Source of the DNA: Actinophytocola sp.
GTDB lineage: Bacteria > Actinomycetota > Actinomycetes > Mycobacteriales > Pseudonocardiaceae
DNA length: 43,736 bases
Assembly (NCBI RefSeq): GCF_009379765.1
Contig: NZ_WHTD01000057.1
Span: 1 to 43,736, forward strand
Direction: 5' to 3'
The notes beneath the pieces were generated by a model. The model saw nothing but the letters and a program-made list of their open reading frames with translations, did no database searches and was not told the origin of the DNA. Position 1 is the stretch's first letter, and every line of letters begins with the position of its first letter. Of the stretch, positions 17,540-27,913 are shown piece after piece. A program made the position numbers and the translations under genes.

Positions 17540-18451
17540 ATGACTCGGACCCAGGTTCGCCGGCCGGCCGCGGTGGCCGCGCTCGTCGTCGCCGTGCTCA
17601 CCCTCGCGGGCTGCTCGATCGCCAACACCTCGCCACAGAACATCGCCGTGCACTACGCGAACGGCTGGTTCGACAGCCGCTCGTTCGTCGACTGCTCCCC
17701 CACCGGTCAGCGCAGCATCGACGACGTGCTCGACGACCACTACTTCTATCCGGCCGGACAGCGCACGTTCGCGTTCTCCTCCGACAAGAGCGCCGACTCC
17801 GGGCCGCTGTCCGTGGCCACCAGCGACAGCATCGAGCTGGTCGCCCGCGGAACGGTGACGTTCCACCTGAACACCAGCTGCGAGCCCTACACCGACGGGT
17901 CGGGCAAGCACTGGCCGGGCGGGCGGCTGCAGAAGTTCCACGAGCAGATCGGGTCGAAGCTGAACGCGTACTCCGAGGACGAGGACTCCGACAACGGCGG
18001 CGACGGCTGGCCGCGGTTCGTGAACACCTACATCAAGGATGTCGTGGACCGGGCGCTGGACACGAACGGGCTGAGCTACTCGTGGCCGGACCTGTACGCG
18101 AACAACGACATCCGGGAGGAGTGGGAGACCGCGGTCAAGAAGTCGATCCCGGACCTGGTGAAGGCGCAGCTCGGCGACGACCTCGTGCTGATCGACAACG
18201 TGCTGCTGCAGAAGCCGGAGGTGCCGGACGCGCTGCGCGACGAGCTGACCAACAACCAGGCGGCGACGTTGCGCGCGCAGACGGCGCGGACCGACCAGCA
18301 GGCGGCGGAGACCTTCCCGGGCGGGCTGACCGCCTACCTCGCCTACCAGAACGCGCTGGCGGTGAACGAGGCGATCAAGTCGGGCAAGGTGCAGGTGATC
18401 CCGGTGCCGCAGGGCTCGCCGGTGATCGTGTCGCCGCCGTCGGGTCGTTAG
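17540..18451 (+). CDS. SPFH/prohibitin-like lipoprotein
   Basis: A 303-residue secreted protein. The signal sequence runs to lipobox LAGC (C25). The body has a beta-rich part (PLSVATSDSIELVARGTVTFHL) with intermediate-filament-like helical C-terminal segments (DALRDELTNNQAATLRAQTA, then RTDQQAAETF) similar to SPFH/band-7 proteins. It ends with a proline-rich IPVPQGSPVIVSPPSG. Band-7 proteins scaffold membrane microdomains; here the lipoprotein form would sit outside the membrane. The stop overlaps tail-to-tail with the aroK stop (TTAG, 18448-18451). It interrupts the usual aroK-aroB neighbourhood. Confidence 0.75.
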   Translation: MTRTQVRRPAAVAALVVAVLTLAGCSIANTSPQNIAVHYANGWFDSRSFVDCSPTGQRSIDDVLDDHYFYPAGQRTFAFSSDKSADSGPLSVATSDSIELVARGTVTFHLNTSCEPYTDGSGKHWPGGRLQKFHEQIGSKLNAYSEDEDSDNGGDGWPRFVNTYIKDVVDRALDTNGLSYSWPDLYANNDIREEWETAVKKSIPDLVKAQLGDDLVLIDNVLLQKPEVPDALRDELTNNQAATLRAQTARTDQQAAETFPGGLTAYLAYQNALAVNEAIKSGKVQVIPVPQGSPVIVSPPSGR

Positions 18452-18990
18452 TCGGTGGCTCGGTCGGTCGCGACGGGCAGGCTCGCGAGGACGTCGGCCA
18501 GGACGTCCTCGGGGGTCCGGCCGCTCGTCGGCACGGTGACGGCGGCGACCTGGGTGTAGACCGGCCGGCGCGTGTTGAGCAGCTCCTTGAGGTGCGCGCG
18601 CGGGTTGGGCATGAGCCACGGGTGCAGCGTCACGAGCCCTTCGCGGCGCAGGAGGTGCTCGAGGTCGACGTCGAGGAATACCACGTGATGCGGCTCGAGC
18701 AGCTCCGCGACGCCGGGTGCGGTCGGGGTGCCGCCACCGAGGGCGAGGACACCGGTGAACTCGGGCAGCAGCGCGGTGAGCAGCTCGCGCTCGGACGCTT
18801 GGAACCGCTCCCGGCCGAGCTGAACCACGAGCTCGCCGGCGGGCAGACCGTGCGCACGTTGCATGTCGTCGTCGAAGTCGCGGAACTCGACGCCGAGGCG
18901 CGCGGCGGCCAACCGGCCCACCGTGCTCTTACCCGAACCGGGCGGGCCGACGAGGATCAGTACGGGACCACGCGTGGTCACTGTGGTCAC
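18448..18990 (-). CDS. aroK: shikimate kinase
   Basis: About 180 residues from the GTG at 18990; GTGs at 18993 and 18981 are alternatives, and AGGA at 19000-18997 favours the first two. Walker [10 protein letters not shown] (15-23), the shikimate-binding DFDDDMQ and GGGTPTAP, and the lid RRPVYTQVA are present. It phosphorylates shikimate at O3. Start and aroC stop overlap by 4 nt. Confidence 0.94.
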   Translation of the reverse strand: MTTVTTRGPVLILVGPPGSGKSTVGRLAAARLGVEFRDFDDDMQRAHGLPAGELVVQLGRERFQASERELLTALLPEFTGVLALGGGTPTAPGVAELLEPHHVVFLDVDLEHLLRREGLVTLHPWLMPNPRAHLKELLNTRRPVYTQVAAVTVPTSGRTPEDVLADVLASLPVATDRATD

Positions 18991-20174
18991 CACCGTTCCT
19001 GCAGTGCCTTGAGGTAGGCCTCGGCGTTGCGCCGGGTCTCGGGGAGCGAGTCGCCGCCGAACTTCTCGAGCGCCGCCTCGGCGAGAACCAGGCCCATGAC
19101 CGACTCCAGCACCACGCCGGCCCGGGGCACCGCGCACACGTCGGACCGCTGGTGGATCGCGACCGCGGGCTCACCCGTCTTGACGTCCACTGTGGACAGT
19201 GCACGTGGGACGGTCGAGATCGGCTTCATCGCGACCCGGGTGCGCAGCGGCTCGCCGTTGGTGATGCCGCCTTCCAGGCCGCCGGCCCGGTTGGAGCGCC
19301 TGCTGACACCGCTGACGCCGCCCGCGCGGTCGATCTCGTCGTGGGCCTGGCTGCCCCAGCGGCGCGCGGTGGTGAACCCGTCGCCGATCTCGACGCCCTT
19401 CATGGCCTGGACGCCCATGAGCGCCCCGGCCAGTCGGGCGTCGAGGCGGCGGTCCCAGTGCACGTGCGAGCCGAGGCCCGGCGGCAACCCGTAGGCGATG
19501 ACTTCGATGACGCCACCGACCGTGTCGCCGGCCTCCTTGACGGCCTCGACCTCGGCGACCATCGCCTCGGTGGCCGCGGGGTCGAACGCGCGGACCGGGC
19601 TCTCGTCGATCCTCGCGAGGTCCTCCGGCTGCGGCGCCGGACCGTCGGGCGCCTCGGCCGTGCCGATGGAGACGATGTGGCTGATGACCTCCACGCCGAG
19701 GAGCTGGCGCAGGAAGGCCCGCGCGACGGTGCCGAGGGCCGTGCGGGCGGCGGTCTCGCGGGCGCTGGCGCGTTCGAGGACCGGGCGGGCCTCGTCGAAG
19801 CCGTACTTCTGCATGCCGGGCAGGTCGGCGTGACCGGGGCGCGGGCGGGTGAGCGGTTCGTTGCGGGCGAGGCCGGCCAGCTCGTCGGGGTCGACGGGGT
19901 CGGCCGCCATGACCTTCTCCCACTTGGGCCACTCGGCGTTGTCGATCCGCACCGCGACGGGGCCGCCCTGGGTGAGCCCGTGGCGGACCCCGCCGAGAAA
20001 CTCGACGCGGTCGGTCTCGAAGCCCATGCGCGGACTGCGCCCGAGCCCCAACCGCCGGCGGGCGAGCTGCTCACCGAGCTCCATCGTGGTGACCTCGACG
20101 CCGGCGACCATGCCTTCCAGCACGGCGACGAGCGCCGGGCCATGTGACTCCCCAGCGGTGATCCAACGCAACAC
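18987..20174 (-). CDS. aroC: chorismate synthase
   Basis: A 395-residue FMN-dependent enzyme that makes chorismate from EPSP. The signature start [18 protein letters not shown], the [15 protein letters not shown] motif, [12 protein letters not shown], and the C-terminal [19 protein letters not shown] are all present. It lies upstream of aroK with a 4-nt overlap. A 355-nt gap containing a tandem repeat array separates it from the prepilin peptidase gene. Confidence 0.98.
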   Translation of the reverse strand: MLRWITAGESHGPALVAVLEGMVAGVEVTTMELGEQLARRRLGLGRSPRMGFETDRVEFLGGVRHGLTQGGPVAVRIDNAEWPKWEKVMAADPVDPDELAGLARNEPLTRPRPGHADLPGMQKYGFDEARPVLERASARETAARTALGTVARAFLRQLLGVEVISHIVSIGTAEAPDGPAPQPEDLARIDESPVRAFDPAATEAMVAEVEAVKEAGDTVGGVIEVIAYGLPPGLGSHVHWDRRLDARLAGALMGVQAMKGVEIGDGFTTARRWGSQAHDEIDRAGGVSGVSRRSNRAGGLEGGITNGEPLRTRVAMKPISTVPRALSTVDVKTGEPAVAIHQRSDVCAVPRAGVVLESVMGLVLAEAALEKFGGDSLPETRRNAEAYLKALQERW

Positions 20175-20529
20175 CCGCTGATCCTGTCATGCCCGGCTGA
20201 CCGCCACCGACCAGGCGTCCTTCGAGTGAGCGGCGGTCGCGACGCCGGGTCGGCCGAGCGTCGGCCCGGAGGGCGTCGGCACAGCGACGCCGCGACGTGG
20301 CGGGTCGGCACAGCGACGCCACCGGACGACACAACCACGCCACCGGACGACACAACCACGCGGCAGGGCGACACAGCGACGTGACGGGACGACACAACCA
20401 CGTGGCGGGGCGACACGGCGACGTGACGGGACGACACAACCACGTGGCAGGTCGACACGGCAGGTGGGTCGGCGCGGTGGCGGGTCGGTCCGTGGTGGCG
20501 ACCTCGGGTGGGGTGTCGGCATTGGACGG
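20175..20529. other. 355-bp gap before aroC
   Basis: No believable gene. It contains the 21-bp tandem repeat array (20306-20452), flanked by degenerate copies. aroC transcription from its own promoter would have to pass or start within this region. Confidence 0.5.
20306..20452. repeat. seven tandem 21-bp repeats (42-bp higher-order unit)
   Basis: Seven adjacent 21-bp units start at 20306, 20327, 20348, 20369, 20390, 20411 and 20432. Each begins CGACAC (or CGGCAC) and ends in a CGG/AGG-rich tail. From the third unit on they alternate between an ACAACCACG type (with CCACGTGG in the later copies) and an ACAGCGACGTGACGGG type, giving a 42-bp super-repeat. Partial units flank both ends. The 21-bp period equals two helical turns, so one face of the DNA carries the repeated site. 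Confidence 0.85.
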
Positions 20530-21165
20530 TCACGGCGGGGCCACCGAGCTGCCGGGGAAGACGGCCAGTACACAGGTGGCGGCCAGGAGGCCCGGGCCGT
20601 GGGGGATGCCGGACCCGCGGTGCCGGGTCAGCAGGCCCAGGGTGAGGGTCAGCAGCGCGGCCAGGCCCGCCGCCAGGACAATGGCCGGCCAGCCGATCGC
20701 GCCCAGGACCGCACCCAGGCTGCCGGAGAGCTTCACGTCGCCCGCGCCCAGCGATGCCGGGCTCGCCAGACGGACCAGCGCGTGCACCGTGCCGAACACC
20801 ACGGCACCCACCGCCGCGCCGATGGGCAGCGACCAGCCACCGCCCAGGGCGGCGGCCAGAGCCGTGGTGGCCGCCAGAGCCGGGTAGGCGGGCAGGGTGA
20901 GCGCGTCGGGCAAGCGCCGGTGGCGAAGGTCGGTGGCCGTGAGCAGGACCGCGAACCACGTCAACACGAGTGGGATCGGGAGCCACCAGGGCGGTAACTG
21001 TCCACTCGAGACTCTCCAGCCCAGTACGGCCCACAGGAGGGCCACGGCACCGGCCACCGAACCACTGTGGACGATCGCGCCGCGGCGGAGGCGGGCCAGC
21101 AGCCACCGGCCGGCCAGGCCGGAACCGGCGCCTGCCACGGCAAAGGAGAGTGTCGCGAGGGGCAT
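20530..21165 (-). CDS. A24-type prepilin peptidase
   Basis: A 211-residue membrane aspartyl protease. The first catalytic Asp lies in TATDLRHRRLPDALT and the second in the GxGD-type motif SLGAGDVKLSG. Seven or eight hydrophobic segments surround them (WWLPIPLVLTWFAVLL, WSLPIGAAVGAVVFGTV). There is no cytoplasmic CxxC methyltransferase domain, so it is the short TadV/CpaA-like or TFPP form. It would cut type IV/Tad pilin leaders. No pilin genes are nearby; this gene is a regular member of the aroE-aroC block in actinomycetes. Confidence 0.88.
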   Translation of the reverse strand: MPLATLSFAVAGAGSGLAGRWLLARLRRGAIVHSGSVAGAVALLWAVLGWRVSSGQLPPWWLPIPLVLTWFAVLLTATDLRHRRLPDALTLPAYPALAATTALAAALGGGWSLPIGAAVGAVVFGTVHALVRLASPASLGAGDVKLSGSLGAVLGAIGWPAIVLAAGLAALLTLTLGLLTRHRGSGIPHGPGLLAATCVLAVFPGSSVAPP

Positions 21166-21244
21166 GTCTCCACGGTGCCCGGACCCGCGGCCGGCGGCAA
21201 GGACGAACCCGTGCGAATGGTCCTTTCGCCCGGGTTGGCGGAAA

Positions 21245-21814
21245 TCAGCCGCGCGCCTTGGCGATGATCTCCTCGATGAACGACGTCTTCGCGTCCGCGT
21301 AGTTCTGCACGTACCGCCACGCCTGCGCGGCCAGCTCGCGCTTCGTCGCCGCGTACCGGTCGCGGTCGTCGTCGTGGGTGCGGAGCCAGTCCCGGAACGA
21401 CAGCACGCGGTCGATCTCCTCGGCGGCATGGCGCGGGGACCACACGTGCAGGTTCACGCCGTGCGGATCGCCGTCCTCGACCCGGCGCCTGAGGCAACGG
21501 TGCTCCAGCCACTCGGGCTCGCGGATGCGCAGCCTGTACCCCGCCGCCACCAGGGCGGGCACGTACGATGGCTCGTCGGCCGTGTCGTCGACCAGCAGCA
21601 TGACGTCGATGATCGGCTTCGCCGGCAGGCCGGGCACCGACGTCGAACCGGTGTGCTCGACGGACAGCGCCCGCTCCCCCAACGCGTCGAGGATCCGCGC
21701 GCGGTCCTCCGCGAACCACGCCGGCCACCTCGGGTCGTAGTCCTCGATCACGACCTTGGTCGCGTACGGCGCCAGCTCTCCGATCGTCACGGCGCGCAGC
21801 TGCTCGTCATCCAT
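21245..21814 (-). CDS. GrpB/UPF0157 family nucleotidyltransferase-fold protein
   Basis: A 189-residue protein. It has VVIEDYDPRWPAWFAEDRAR, then LSVEHTGSTSVPGLPAKPIIDVML, the hallmark GSTS...PGL..KPIID of the GrpB family with its nucleotidyltransferase-like fold. HGVNLHVW and LSFRDWLRTHD follow. Cellular role unknown; some family members are fused to CoaE. It sits between aroE and the prepilin peptidase and is likely co-transcribed with them. Confidence 0.88.
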   Translation of the reverse strand: MDDEQLRAVTIGELAPYATKVVIEDYDPRWPAWFAEDRARILDALGERALSVEHTGSTSVPGLPAKPIIDVMLLVDDTADEPSYVPALVAAGYRLRIREPEWLEHRCLRRRVEDGDPHGVNLHVWSPRHAAEEIDRVLSFRDWLRTHDDDRDRYAATKRELAAQAWRYVQNYADAKTSFIEEIIAKARG

Positions 21815-21824
21815 GACGGACACC

Positions 21825-22682
21825 TTAGATCCGCAGCGGCAGGATCCCGCCGGTCGCCTCGTGCAGCGCGTCGCGCATCGCCGCGCGGGGGGCCGGCTCG
21901 CCGGTGAACTGCTCGACCTGGCCGAACGCCTGGTGCAGCAGCATGTCCAGGCCCGTCGCCAGCACCCCGCCACGCTCGGCGACCGCCGAAGCCAGCGGGG
22001 TCGGCCACGGGTGGTAGACCACGTCCAGCACGCACGGGGCCAAGGCCAGCTCCGACGGCGGGACGGCGCCGGCCGGAGCGGTGTTGACCAGCACGGCGGC
22101 GCCGGCGGCCAACGCGCCGAACGACGCGGACGACGCGGACGACGCGGACGACCAGCCCACCACCTCCACCGGCAGACCCAGCTTCGCGCCGCACGCCACG
22201 GCGGACTCGGCCCTGGCGGGGTCGCGGGCCACCACGTGGGCCCGCGAGATGCCGAGGTCGAACAGGCCGGCGAGCGCGGCACAGGCCGTCCCGCCGGCAC
22301 CGAGCACGACGCCGTAACCGGAGCCGGCGAACCCGGCCGCGCGCAGCGCGCCGACCACACCGTCCACATCCGTACAGTCCGCGTGCCAGCCGGAGTCCCG
22401 CCGTACCAACGTGTTCGCGGCGCCGACGGCCACGGCTCGCGGGGTGGCCGACGAGGCGGCAGCCAGTGCGGCGTGCTTGCCCGGCATCGTCACCGACAGT
22501 CCCACCCACGACGAGTCCAAAGAGGACACGAAGGCGGGCAGCCCGGCGGCGGAGACCTCCACCCGGTCGTACGTCCAGGCGGTCAACCCGAGCGCGCGGT
22601 ACGCGGCCCCGTGCAGGACCGGCGACAGCGAGTGCGCCACGGGCGAGCCGAGCACCGCGGCGCGCCGAACGTCAGTAAGCAC
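21825..22682 (-). CDS. aroE: shikimate dehydrogenase
   Basis: A 285-residue NADP-dependent reductase (3-dehydroshikimate to shikimate). It shows the substrate motif GSPVAHSLSPVLHGAAY, SVTMPGKHAAL (the catalytic Lys), ANTLVRR, and the nucleotide loop GAGGTACAAL. DVVYHPWPTPL and TGLDMLLHQAFGQ follow. It overlaps the mltG stop by 11 nt. A 9-bp in-frame triplication (22123-22149) encodes SSA repeats in the nucleotide-binding domain. Confidence 0.95.
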   Translation of the reverse strand: MLTDVRRAAVLGSPVAHSLSPVLHGAAYRALGLTAWTYDRVEVSAAGLPAFVSSLDSSWVGLSVTMPGKHAALAAASSATPRAVAVGAANTLVRRDSGWHADCTDVDGVVGALRAAGFAGSGYGVVLGAGGTACAALAGLFDLGISRAHVVARDPARAESAVACGAKLGLPVEVVGWSSASSASSASFGALAAGAAVLVNTAPAGAVPPSELALAPCVLDVVYHPWPTPLASAVAERGGVLATGLDMLLHQAFGQVEQFTGEPAPRAAMRDALHEATGGILPLRI

Positions 22683-23868
22683 CGCGCTCCTGCGCCGCGT
22701 CCACGTTCGCCTGGTGCTCGTCGTCCGTCTTCGCGAAGCACGACGTCCCGTCCGTCTGGCAGCGCACGAAGTACAGCCACGGCCCCGCCACCGGCTCGGC
22801 GGCCGCTTTGAACGCCTCCGGGCTCGGCGCCGAGATCGGCGTCGGCGGGAGGCCGCTGTTCTGGTAGGTGTTGTACGCGCCCGCCTTGTCGCGGTCCTCG
22901 TCGTTGGTGCGGATCGCGGGCCGGTCCAGCACGTAGTTGACCGTGGAGTCGTACTGCAGCTTTGTCCGCTGTGCGAGCCGGTTGTACGTCACCCGCGACA
23001 CCTTGCCGAAGTCCTTCTCAATGGCCTCGCGCTCGATCAGCGACGCCATGACCAGCACCTGGTACGGCGTGAAGCCGGTGGGCTGCGCGATGTTCGGCAT
23101 GCCGACGGCCTGCAGCTGCGTGGCCGACTCGCCCACCAGCTGCTTCCACAGCTCGTCGGCGGTCGCGCCGGGCTTGACGTCGTACACGCCCGGCATGACC
23201 AGGCCCTCGAGCCTGCGCTCCGGCTGCGCCTTGGTCGCGTACGGCAGCGCCCAGTCCGGCACGCCGAGCTTGGCCAGGTCGGCCTTCTTCATGGCCTCTC
23301 GCAGCTGCTCGGGCTTCACACAGGTGCTCTTGCCGTTCAGCTCGGCGCACGACGCCTTGGCCAGCAGCGACACGATCCCCGCCGTCGTCTTGTCGCCGTT
23401 CTTGATGTCGTCGAGCTGCAGTCCCGCCTTGATCTGCAGGTTCCCGACCTTGGCGTCCTCGGCCACGATCTGGGTCACCGCGGCCGCGCCGGAGGACTTC
23501 GTCTTCATCACGTAGTAGCCGGGCTGCACCGCGCGCACCCGCTCGTCGGACTCCGCGGCGGTGACGAACGCCCGCGAGCTCGCGACGACGTCCGACTCGG
23601 CGAGCGTGGCGGCGATGTCGCCGGTGGACTCGCCGTCCTTGACCTCGATGACGACCTGGGTCTCGCCCGCGCCCGAGTAGTCGTCGTAGCTGCCGATGTC
23701 CATGATCTGCCGCAGACCGTAGTAGCCGCCCGCCGCGATGATCCCGAGCACGACCACCATGCTGACCCACAGCACCGTCCGGCGTTTGCGCTTGCGGGGT
23801 GGCTTGCGCAACGGGCGTCTGCGTTCGGTGCGGGCGTCGGAGAACAGGTCGAGCTCGTCGTGGGTCAT
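22672..23868 (-). CDS. mltG: endolytic murein transglycosylase MltG
   Basis: A 398-residue membrane protein. A basic cytoplasmic N-terminus ([12 protein letters not shown]) is followed by one TM helix at about 32-51, a LysM-like region, and the YceG catalytic domain. That domain has the catalytic glutamate E279 in SLIERE, then [11 protein letters not shown] and [15 protein letters not shown]. It cuts nascent peptidoglycan strands to end elongation. It overlaps ruvX by 4 nt and aroE by 11 nt. Confidence 0.95.
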   Translation of the reverse strand: MTHDELDLFSDARTERRRPLRKPPRKRKRRTVLWVSMVVVLGIIAAGGYYGLRQIMDIGSYDDYSGAGETQVVIEVKDGESTGDIAATLAESDVVASSRAFVTAAESDERVRAVQPGYYVMKTKSSGAAAVTQIVAEDAKVGNLQIKAGLQLDDIKNGDKTTAGIVSLLAKASCAELNGKSTCVKPEQLREAMKKADLAKLGVPDWALPYATKAQPERRLEGLVMPGVYDVKPGATADELWKQLVGESATQLQAVGMPNIAQPTGFTPYQVLVMASLIEREAIEKDFGKVSRVTYNRLAQRTKLQYDSTVNYVLDRPAIRTNDEDRDKAGAYNTYQNSGLPPTPISAPSPEAFKAAAEPVAGPWLYFVRCQTDGTSCFAKTDDEHQANVDAAQERGAY

Positions 23869-24353
23869 GGTTGCCGTGCCTCCGGAGGCAGGTTCCGGGC
23901 CCGTTCGTCCAACCAGGCCTGCAGGATCTCGACGGCCGCCGCCTGGTCGACCACCGCACGCTGCTTCTTGCCGCGTACCCCTCGGTCGCTGAGCATCTTG
24001 GTGGCGCTCACCGTGGTGAGCCGCTCGTCGGCCAGCCGGATCGGCACCGGACGCACCCGCGTCGCCAGCCGCCTGGCGTATACGACCGCGCCGGCCGCCG
24101 CCTTGCCGTGGCGGGCCGCGAGCGTCCTCGGTAAACCGATCACCACTTCGACCACCTCGTGCTCGACAACGAGCTCGGCCAGCCGATCGAGATCCGTGCC
24201 CGAGCGCTCGTCGCGGGACAGCGTAACGAGTGGCGTCGCGAGGACGGGACCCGGATCGCTCAGCGCGACCCCGACCCGCACGGATCCGACGTCGACGCCC
24301 AGCCGGCGGCCGGGTCCCGGATCATCGAGACCCGGCCGGTCCGGCTCGGTCAC
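23865..24353 (-). CDS. ruvX: RuvX/YqgF Holliday-junction resolvase-like nuclease
   Basis: A 162-residue RNase H-fold protein from the GTG at 24353, which overlaps the alaS stop (GTGA). It has [17 protein letters not shown] (first catalytic Asp), [32 protein letters not shown] and [14 protein letters not shown] (last acidic residues). It is implicated in 16S rRNA maturation and/or recombination. Confidence 0.95.
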   Translation of the reverse strand: MTEPDRPGLDDPGPGRRLGVDVGSVRVGVALSDPGPVLATPLVTLSRDERSGTDLDRLAELVVEHEVVEVVIGLPRTLAARHGKAAAGAVVYARRLATRVRPVPIRLADERLTTVSATKMLSDRGVRGKKQRAVVDQAAAVEILQAWLDERARNLPPEARQP

Positions 24354-27019
24354 GCAGAGCCCTCCGCGAGCGTTCGGCGGAGCACGGCCACCGCCTCCGG
24401 CACGCCTGCCGGGTTGCCGCCACCGCCCTGCGCGAGGTCGGGCTTGCCGCCTCCGCGACCGCCGATGGCCTGGGCGAACGCCGGAACGAGCTTGCCGGCG
24501 GCGAGGCCGTTGTCGCGGGCCGCGGACGTGGTGGCGACGACGAAGCTGACCTTCGGGCCGTCGGCGGAGAACAGCGCCACGACACCCTGCCGGGCGCCGA
24601 GCCGGTTGCGCACCTCCGACGCCAGCGAGCGCAGGTCGTTGCCGCCGATGCCGTCCGGTGTGGCGACCGCGACCAGCGCGGTGCCGTGCACGTCCTCCGC
24701 CTGGTCCGCGAGCGTGCCCGCGGACGACAGCAGCTGGGCGCCGCGGAGCTTCTCGAGCTCCTTCTCCGCCGCGCGCAGCCGCTCGACGGTCTGCCCGATG
24801 CGCTCCGGCAGCTCCTCGACCGGCACCTTGAACTGCTCGGCGAGCTGGCCGACCAGCACGTGCTCGCGCGCGAGGAACCGGAACGCGTCGAGCCCGACCA
24901 GCGCCTCGACCCGGCGCACACCGGCGCCGATCGACGCCTCGGACAGCAGCTTGACCACGCCGATCTCGCCGGAGCGGTGCACGTGCGTGCCGCCGCACAG
25001 CTCCTTGGAGTAGTCGCCGATGGTGATGACGCGGACCTTCTCGCCGTACTTCTCGCCGAAGAACGCGATGGCGCCGGACTTGCGTGCCTCGTCGAGCGTG
25101 GTGACCTCGGCACGCACGTCGTAGTCGTTGAGCAGCACGTCGTTGACCTCGTCCTCGACGTCCGCGAGCACGCTGGCCGGCACCGCGCCCGCGGGTGAGG
25201 TGAAGTCGAACCGCAGCCGGCCCGGCGCGTTGAGCGAACCCGCCTGCGCGGCCTGGGTGCCCAGCGCCCGCCGCACCCCCGCGTGCACCAGATGGGTGGC
25301 CGAGTGCGAGCGGGACACCGCGCGCCGCCGGCTCGGGTCTACCTCCGCGTTGACTCCCGCGTCGAGGGTGACCTCGCCGGAGACCACCTTGCCGCGGTGC
25401 ACGTTGAGGCCGGCGACGGGCGACTGCACGTCGTGCACCTGGACCTCGAACCCGTCGCCCACGAGGCGGCCGGTGTCGGCGAGCTGGCCGCCGCCCTCGG
25501 CGTAGAACGGGGTGCGGTTGAGCACGACCTCGACCTCGGCGCCCGCGCCCGCCGCGACGGCGGGCTCGCCGTTCGCGATGAGCCCGACGACCGTGGCCTC
25601 GGAGGTGAGGTCGCGGTAGCCGAGGAAGTCCGTGCCGCCGTGCTTGTCCAGGATCGACCGGTACGCGCCGCCGTCACCGTGCCCGACCTTGCGCTGGGCC
25701 GCGTCCTCCTTGGACCGCTGCCGCTGCTCGGCCATCAGCCGGCGGAAGCCGTCCTCGTCGACGGACAGACCCTGCTCGGAGGCCATCTCCAGGGTCAGGT
25801 CGATGGGGAAGCCGTACGTGTCGTGCAGCTGGAACGCCTTGTCGCCGGCCAGGACCGTGCCGCCCGACTGCTTGGTCTCGCCGGCCGCCAGGTCGAAGAT
25901 CTTCGAGCCGCTGGTGAGCGTGGTGAGGAAGGCGTCCTCCTCGTTGCGCACCACGGAGTTGATCCGGTCGAACTGCGTGACCAGCTCGGGGTAGGCCGGG
26001 CCCATGGTGTCCCGCACGACCGCGGCGAACTCGCCGAGCACCGGCTCGTTCACGCCGAGCAGGCGCACCGAGCGGACGATCCGGCGCAGCAGCCGGCGCA
26101 GCACGTAGCCACGCGCCTCGTTGGCCGGGGTGACGCCGTCGCCGATCAGCATGACGCCGCTGCGCGCGTGATCGGCGATGACCCGGAACCGCACGTCGTC
26201 GACCGGGTCGGCGCCGTAGCGGCGGCCGGAGATCTCCTCCGCCCTGGTGATCACCGAGCGGACCAGGTCGGTCTCGTAGATGTTGTGCACGCCCTGCAGC
26301 AGGAACGCGACACGCTCTATCCCCAGCCCGGTGTCGATGTTCTTCGCCGGCAGCTCGCCGATCGGCGGGTGGTCCTCCTTCGGGGACAGCTCGCCGCGCT
26401 CGTCCTGCATGAAGACGAGGTTCCAGATCTCGAGGTAGCGGTCCTCGTCGGCGACCGGGCCGCCGGGCCTGCCGAACGCCTCGCCGCGGTCGTAGTAGAT
26501 CTCCGAGCAGGGGCCGCCGGGGCCGGGCACGCCCATGTCCCAGTAGTTGTCCTTGCCGCCGCGGCGCTGGATGCGCTCGTCGGGCAGGCCGGCGATCTTG
26601 CGCCACAGCTCGATGGCCTCGTCGTCGGTCTGGTAGACGGTGACCCAGATGCGCTCGGGGTCGAAGCCGTAGCCGCCGTCGGACTGGCTGCCGGTGACCA
26701 GCTGCCAGGCCTGCTCGATCGCGCCAGCCTTGAAGTAGTCGCCGAAGGAGAAGTTCCCGGCCATCTGGAAGAACGTGAGGTGCCGGGTGGTCTTGCCGAC
26801 CTCGTCGATGTCGCCGGTGCGCACGCACTTCTGCACGCTGGTGGCGCGCGGGTACGGCGGCGGCTCCGCACCGAGGAAGTAGGGCTTGAACTGCACCATC
26901 CCCGCGTTGACGAACAGCAGGTTCGGGTCGTCGAGGATGAGCGACGCGCTGGGCACGAGGGTGTGCCCGGCGGACGTGAAGTGATCGAGGAATCGCTTGC
27001 TGATCTCGTGTGTCTGCAC
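24350..27019 (-). CDS. alaS: alanyl-tRNA synthetase
   Basis: An 889-residue class II synthetase from a GTG at 27019. The start [19 protein letters not shown], class II motif 2 region [20 protein letters not shown], and GPCSEIYYD are present. The editing domain shows [16 protein letters not shown] and the zinc/editing motif [13 protein letters not shown], followed by the coiled-coil and DHHA1 C-terminal domain ending GGGGNPAGV. Full length and intact. It lies first in the alaS-ruvX-mltG-aroE run. Confidence 0.98.
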   Translation of the reverse strand: MQTHEISKRFLDHFTSAGHTLVPSASLILDDPNLLFVNAGMVQFKPYFLGAEPPPYPRATSVQKCVRTGDIDEVGKTTRHLTFFQMAGNFSFGDYFKAGAIEQAWQLVTGSQSDGGYGFDPERIWVTVYQTDDEAIELWRKIAGLPDERIQRRGGKDNYWDMGVPGPGGPCSEIYYDRGEAFGRPGGPVADEDRYLEIWNLVFMQDERGELSPKEDHPPIGELPAKNIDTGLGIERVAFLLQGVHNIYETDLVRSVITRAEEISGRRYGADPVDDVRFRVIADHARSGVMLIGDGVTPANEARGYVLRRLLRRIVRSVRLLGVNEPVLGEFAAVVRDTMGPAYPELVTQFDRINSVVRNEEDAFLTTLTSGSKIFDLAAGETKQSGGTVLAGDKAFQLHDTYGFPIDLTLEMASEQGLSVDEDGFRRLMAEQRQRSKEDAAQRKVGHGDGGAYRSILDKHGGTDFLGYRDLTSEATVVGLIANGEPAVAAGAGAEVEVVLNRTPFYAEGGGQLADTGRLVGDGFEVQVHDVQSPVAGLNVHRGKVVSGEVTLDAGVNAEVDPSRRRAVSRSHSATHLVHAGVRRALGTQAAQAGSLNAPGRLRFDFTSPAGAVPASVLADVEDEVNDVLLNDYDVRAEVTTLDEARKSGAIAFFGEKYGEKVRVITIGDYSKELCGGTHVHRSGEIGVVKLLSEASIGAGVRRVEALVGLDAFRFLAREHVLVGQLAEQFKVPVEELPERIGQTVERLRAAEKELEKLRGAQLLSSAGTLADQAEDVHGTALVAVATPDGIGGNDLRSLASEVRNRLGARQGVVALFSADGPKVSFVVATTSAARDNGLAAGKLVPAFAQAIGGRGGGKPDLAQGGGGNPAGVPEAVAVLRRTLAEGSA

Positions 27020-27093
27020 GGTGTGTCCTAGGAAGGTGTGGAACCGACGGGAGTCCGACTACGGCGAACAGCCACGCGCCGCGCGGGCGCGGG

Positions 27094-27432
27094 TCAGCTG
27101 CCCGCCCGGCGAGCTCGCGCGTCGCGGGACGCGGGACGCGGCCGCGCCGGCCGGTCGTCCCGCTTGTCGCCACGAACACCCAGCGCGTGGCGAGCCACGG
27201 GACTGACGCCCGATCGCTGCTCCACCACTTCGGACAACTCCTCTTCGCGTTCGACCATGCCCGCGCGGACGTCGGCGCCGAACGAGCCGATGGCGCCGGC
27301 CAGCTCGCGCATGGCCTCCCCCAGGTTGCCGGCGATACCGGCGGGCGTGGCCTGACGTGCGGTTTCCTTCGCCTTCTTGGACAAGGCTACGCCGGCGGCG
27401 ACACCCACCCCAAGCCAAAAAAGACGTTTCAC
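27094..27432 (-). CDS. small membrane-associated protein (DUF6167-like)
   Basis: A 112-residue protein with an N-terminal hydrophobic stretch RLFWLGVGVAAGVAL followed by basic KKAKETARQ and an amphipathic helical region. The tail is rich in Arg/Ala. It resembles the uncharacterised family found between the DUF948 gene and alaS in actinomycetes. The start overlaps the DUF948 stop by 4 nt. Confidence 0.75.
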   Translation of the reverse strand: MKRLFWLGVGVAAGVALSKKAKETARQATPAGIAGNLGEAMRELAGAIGSFGADVRAGMVEREEELSEVVEQRSGVSPVARHALGVRGDKRDDRPARPRPASRDARARRAGS

Positions 27433-27839
27433 CGCTTGGCTCCCTTGCGCTTCCCCCGTCGCGCGTGTTTCCCGTCGCCGGCCTCCTTGGCTTTGCGGCG
27501 GGCCTTGAGCGCCTTGCTGACGCCGTAGGAGAACGCGGCCGCCTTGACCAGCGGGCCGCCGAGGGTGGCGGTGAACACCGAGGTCAGCGCGGAGACGTTG
27601 CCGGTGACGGCCTGCGCGTTGGCGGTCATGCCGTCCACCCGCTCGAGCTGGGTGTTGACGTGCGTGAGGGTGGTGTTCGCCTCGCTGAACAGCGGGTCGG
27701 TGTTCGTATGCGCCTTGCGGATCGCGATCGTGGCCTCGTCGAGCGTGCGCCCGAGCTTGAACAGAACGACCGCCAGCAGCAGAACGAGCAGTACGAACGC
27801 GCCGGCCGCGATCAGCGCGGCGAGCTGCCCTGCTGACAC
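27429..27839 (-). CDS. DUF948-domain membrane protein
   Basis: A 136-residue protein. It has one TM helix (AALIAAGAFVLLVLLLAVVLF) then a long helical segment with heptad-like hydrophobic spacing (TLTHVNTQLERVDGMTANAQ) and a basic lysine/arginine-rich tail. GAGGAGG precedes the GTG start. The alaS-DUF6167-DUF948 order is conserved in actinomycetes. Function unknown; possibly envelope-related. Confidence 0.85.
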   Translation of the reverse strand: MSAGQLAALIAAGAFVLLVLLLAVVLFKLGRTLDEATIAIRKAHTNTDPLFSEANTTLTHVNTQLERVDGMTANAQAVTGNVSALTSVFTATLGGPLVKAAAFSYGVSKALKARRKAKEAGDGKHARRGKRKGAKR

Positions 27840-27913
27840 GAGCCCTCCTCGGGGTGAACGTCTCGGAATTGCGCGTCAGGCTACCGCGCGACCACGACGG
27901 CGGCCTGTCCGGA

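Noticed and set aside
20306..20452. Tandem repeats considered as a CRISPR array
   Set aside because: The 21-bp units are directly adjacent with no unique spacers, and no cas genes are present.
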